Below are positions 6,057-7,694 of a DNA stretch of 7,694 bases, piece after piece. Positions within the stretch are counted from its first letter, which is position 1. Each line of letters starts with the position of its first letter. The notes beneath the pieces are model-generated. The model made no database searches. It worked only from the letters and a program-made list of their open reading frames with translations, and was not told where the DNA came from. This DNA is from Candidatus Zipacnadia bacterium (lineage in GTDB: Bacteria > Armatimonadota > Zipacnadia > Zipacnadales > Zipacnadaceae). Position numbers and translations under genes: made by a program. The stretch lies in NCBI GenBank assembly GCA_029821515.1, contig JALGTD010000067.1:1-7694 (forward strand), in the 5' to 3' direction.

Positions 6057-6069
6057 CAACGTCCCCCAA
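6053..6069. repeat. CCCCCAA direct repeat spaced one helical turn
   Basis: CCCCCAA occurs at 6053-6059 and again at 6063-6069, so the copies are 10 bases apart and on the same DNA face. On the minus strand this reads TTGGGGG twice. It adjoins the palindrome at 6035-6056 in the hypA-hypB spacer. It could be a paired regulator site or simple low-complexity sequence; there is no direct evidence of function. Confidence 0.25.
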
Positions 6070-6105
6070 AGCCTCGTTAAGCCGTGAACTCGCCTGGAAG
6101 GGCAG

Positions 6106-6132
6106 TTGTCTAAACAGAAGGAAGTATACAAT
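6106..6132 (+). promoter_or_regulatory. Weak candidate promoter for hypB-hypF
   Basis: TTGTCT (6106-6111) and TACAAT (6127-6132) resemble -35 and -10 elements (4 of 6 and 5 of 6 matches), separated by 15 bases, which is shorter than ideal. It lies 36 bases before the hypB ATG. Because hypA is transcribed away from hypB, hypB needs either its own promoter or readthrough from hyfI across the hypA region, so a promoter in this spacer is expected even if this is not the exact site. Confidence 0.3.
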
Positions 6133-6168
6133 AGCACTAACTAAGCAAGCCAACAAAGCGGGTAGCTT

Positions 6169-6825
6169 ATGCAAGTAGAACTGATGACCAATATTCTGGG
6201 CGACAACGACGCGGCCGCTCAGCAAAACCGGCAACTCCTGGCAGATCATAACGTGCTGGCCGTGGATCTGATGGGCAGCCCCGGCTGTGGGAAGACCAGT
6301 ATTCTGGAGCGGGTCATTCAGCAACTCAAGGGGCTGACGATCAGGGTCATCGAGGGCGACGTGGCTACCGCCAACGATGCCGAGCGCATTGAAGCAGCCG
6401 GCGCCGAGGCCTTTCAGATCAACACCGGCGGGATGTGCCACCTGAATGCCCCGATGGTGCGACGCGCTATGGACAAAATGGACCTGGCCGGCACCGATTT
6501 GCTCCTCATTGAGAATGTCGGCAATCTGGTCTGCCCGGCAGCCTTTAAGCTGGGCGCGCAATACCGCTTTGTCGTCTCCAGTATTCCGGAAGGCGATGAC
6601 AAGCCCGAGAAATACCCGGTGGCCTTCCGCACGAGCCAGGGAGTTATCCTTAACAAGCTTGATCTCATTCCCCATTCACCATTTGATACAGAGAAGTTTT
6701 GGGACCTTTGCGGACAACTGCAGCCGCACGCAGTTCAGTTCGCCATCTCCTGCACCACCGGCGCGGGTATAACGGAGCTGTGCCAATGGCTGACCGAGCA
6801 GCACTCACAACTGACCAGCGCATAA
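6169..6825 (+). CDS. hypB: Hydrogenase nickel incorporation GTPase HypB
   Basis: A 218-residue HypB, a SIMIBI-class GTPase that works with HypA to load nickel into the hydrogenase large subunit in the cytoplasm. Visible motifs: Walker A GSPGCGKT (36-43), EGD (62-64), the metal-site CH in TGGMCHL (C90, H91) with C122 in GNLVCPAAF, and the guanine-specificity NKLD (162-165). It lacks the N-terminal CCxxC nickel site of E. coli HypB and any histidine-rich stretch, so it is the compact form with only the GTPase-domain nickel/zinc site and probably no nickel storage function. The N-terminal region with NILGDNDAAAQQNRQLL is typical of the family. The Shine-Dalgarno sequence is weak (GGGTAG at about 6159-6164). 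The 3' end overlaps the start of hypF by 40 bases, which indicates co-translation. It diverges from hypA with a 195-base spacer. Confidence 0.96.
   Translation: MQVELMTNILGDNDAAAQQNRQLLADHNVLAVDLMGSPGCGKTSILERVIQQLKGLTIRVIEGDVATANDAERIEAAGAEAFQINTGGMCHLNAPMVRRAMDKMDLAGTDLLLIENVGNLVCPAAFKLGAQYRFVVSSIPEGDDKPEKYPVAFRTSQGVILNKLDLIPHSPFDTEKFWDLCGQLQPHAVQFAISCTTGAGITELCQWLTEQHSQLTSA
6774..6777 (+). promoter_or_regulatory. Ribosome binding site for hypF inside hypB
   Basis: GGAG (in ACGGAGCTG) lies 8 bases before ATG 6786, within the last codons of hypB. It supports the overlapping start of hypF; there is no other ATG in that frame before the conserved acylphosphatase segment. Confidence 0.6.
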
Positions 6826-7694
6826 GGCGCCAGATTACCGTTACCGGCATCGTCCAGGGCGTCGGCTTCCGCCCCTTTATTCACCGCCTGGCCCAGAAGC
6901 ACAATATTGCCGGCAGCGTGCACAACTTTACCGGCGGCGTGGTTATCGAGGCCGAAGGCAATCCTGAAGATGTAACAGCCTTCATCAATGACCTGCCCAA
7001 AGAAAAACCGCCCATCGCCCGCATTGAGGAGATATCCACCAGCGAGCTTGCTGTGGCTGGTGACTCCCAGTTCGTCATCACCGCCAGCCGCGAGGCCAGT
7101 GGCGGCACTATTCTGCTCTCGCCCGACGTGGCGACCTGTGAGGATTGCCGCCGCGAGCTATTTGATCCCGAAGACCGCCGCTATCGCTACCCGTTTATCA
7201 ACTGCACCAACTGCGGGCCACGCTTTACCATCATCGAAAGCGTCCCCTACGATCGGCCCAACACAACCATGCAGCCGTTTGTGATGTGTCCGCAGTGCCA
7301 GGCTCAATACGACGATATCAACGACCGTCGCTACCATGCCCAGCCCAACGCCTGCCCGGTTTGTGGCCCGCAAGTGGAGCTCGTCGCTGGCAACGGCCAC
7401 TACACCCGAGATAAGGCCGTACAAGAAGCCATCGAGCGGCTGGTGGCCGGAGAGATCCTTGCTATCAAGGGCCTCGGCGGCTTTCACCTGGCCTGCGATG
7501 CCACCAGCGAAGCTACCGTCGAGCGGCTGCGCCGGCGCAAGGGCCGTGAAGAGAAGCCTCTGGCGATAATGTCGGCTTCACTGGATGATATTGAAACCTA
7601 CTGCGAGGTCACCGACGAGGCGCGCGCGCTGCTGAGCGGGCCGATCCGGCCAATCGTACTGCTGAAGCAGAAAGACTCAGCTATTGCGCCGTCA
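6786..7694 (+). CDS. hypF: Carbamoyltransferase HypF, N-terminal 303 residues (gene runs off window)
   Basis: The reading frame from ATG 6786 stays open to the last base; full HypF is about 750 residues, so roughly 40 percent is present. Domains in order: acylphosphatase (about 16-103) with TGIVQGVGFRPF, including catalytic R29 and N47 (HNFTGG); a double zinc-finger region with four CxxC pairs at C118/C121, C140/C143, C168/C171 and C190/C193, including YPFINCTNCGPRFTIIE and RRYHAQPNACPVCGP; then the start of the YrdC-like nucleotide-binding domain (about 213 onward) with ILAIKGLGGFHLACDA and RRRKGREEKPLAIM. HypF uses carbamoyl phosphate and ATP to carbamoylate the C-terminal cysteine of HypE, the first step in making the CN ligands of the [NiFe] centre. 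The Kae1-like carbamoyltransferase domain should lie beyond the window. It overlaps hypB by 40 bases in another frame and has its own ribosome site. No frameshift was seen. Confidence 0.96.
   Translation, partial: MADRAALTTDQRIRRQITVTGIVQGVGFRPFIHRLAQKHNIAGSVHNFTGGVVIEAEGNPEDVTAFINDLPKEKPPIARIEEISTSELAVAGDSQFVITASREASGGTILLSPDVATCEDCRRELFDPEDRRYRYPFINCTNCGPRFTIIESVPYDRPNTTMQPFVMCPQCQAQYDDINDRRYHAQPNACPVCGPQVELVAGNGHYTRDKAVQEAIERLVAGEILAIKGLGGFHLACDATSEATVERLRRRKGREEKPLAIMSASLDDIETYCEVTDEARALLSGPIRPIVLLKQKDSAIAPS

Noticed and set aside
4459..6153. Recurrent GCAAGCC upstream of hyfH (4460-4466), before hypA's end (5554-5560) and upstream of hypB (6145-6151)
   Set aside because: A 7-9 base match at three places with varying distance to the start codons is too short to separate from chance.
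5974..6168. Sigma-54 promoter (GG-N10-GC type) such as those of E. coli hyc/hyp operons
   Set aside because: I looked for a TGGCAC-N5-TTGC-like pair on both strands of the hypA-hypB spacer and found none with the right spacing.
5983..6675. Long minus-strand frame of 230 codons opposite hypB
   Set aside because: It lies antisense to a clear HypB with all GTPase motifs, its translation shows no recognisable domain, and long antisense frames are expected in GC-rich genes with this codon usage.
7158..7487. Minus-strand frame of 109 codons opposite hypF
   Set aside because: It is antisense to the well-conserved HypF zinc-finger and YrdC regions and has no recognisable features.

Overview
This window is a piece of a bacterial (possibly archaeal) chromosome carrying the distal part of a group 4 [NiFe]-hydrogenase operon of the Hyf/Hyc type (hydrogenase-4 / formate-hydrogenlyase-like), followed by hydrogenase maturation genes. 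The identification rests on protein motifs I can read: the paired CxxC nickel ligands of a NuoC-NuoD fusion large subunit, an 8Fe ferredoxin-like subunit, a NuoB-like small subunit, a NuoL/M/N-type proton channel subunit, and HypA, HypB and HypF signatures. Base composition is moderately GC-rich and intergenic gaps are short. The host cannot be fixed from this sequence. An anaerobe with an energy-converting hydrogenase is a safe statement; a Chloroflexota/Dehalococcoidia-like source is only a guess.

Layout. Positions 1-157 hold the last 51 codons of a HyfE-like membrane subunit. Positions 214-1722 hold the HyfF-like antiporter subunit. Positions 1768-2682 hold a lipoprotein of the PhnD-type periplasmic binding family, which is not a normal part of hyf/hyc operons. 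Positions 2749-4425 hold the large subunit HyfG, 4491-4979 the ferredoxin subunit HyfH (start moved to a GTG with a good ribosome site) and 5011-5514 the small subunit HyfI. On the minus strand, 5605-5973 is hypA with its own promoter-like sequence. A 195-base divergent intergenic region follows, then hypB (6169-6825) and hypF (from 6786, overlapping hypB, running off the window end).

How the genes fit together. HyfG and HyfI form the hydrogenase core, HyfH passes electrons to it from a partner not seen here (formate dehydrogenase, CO dehydrogenase or ferredoxin are possibilities), and HyfE/HyfF anchor the complex and may couple it to proton or sodium movement. HypF makes the carbamoyl/thiocyanate precursor of the cyanide ligands, and HypA/HypB insert nickel into HyfG. 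HypC, HypD, HypE, the C-terminal endopeptidase and the remaining membrane subunits are not in the window.

The most unusual item is the PhnD-like lipoprotein between the membrane arm and the catalytic arm. It lacks the usual phosphonate-binding sequences and has no transporter genes beside it, so a sensor or accessory role is worth considering. Second are an 8-bp perfect inverted repeat just after that gene and a palindrome plus one-turn direct repeat in the hypA/hypB divergent region. No rRNA, tRNA, CRISPR array, insertion sequence or clear intrinsic terminator was seen.
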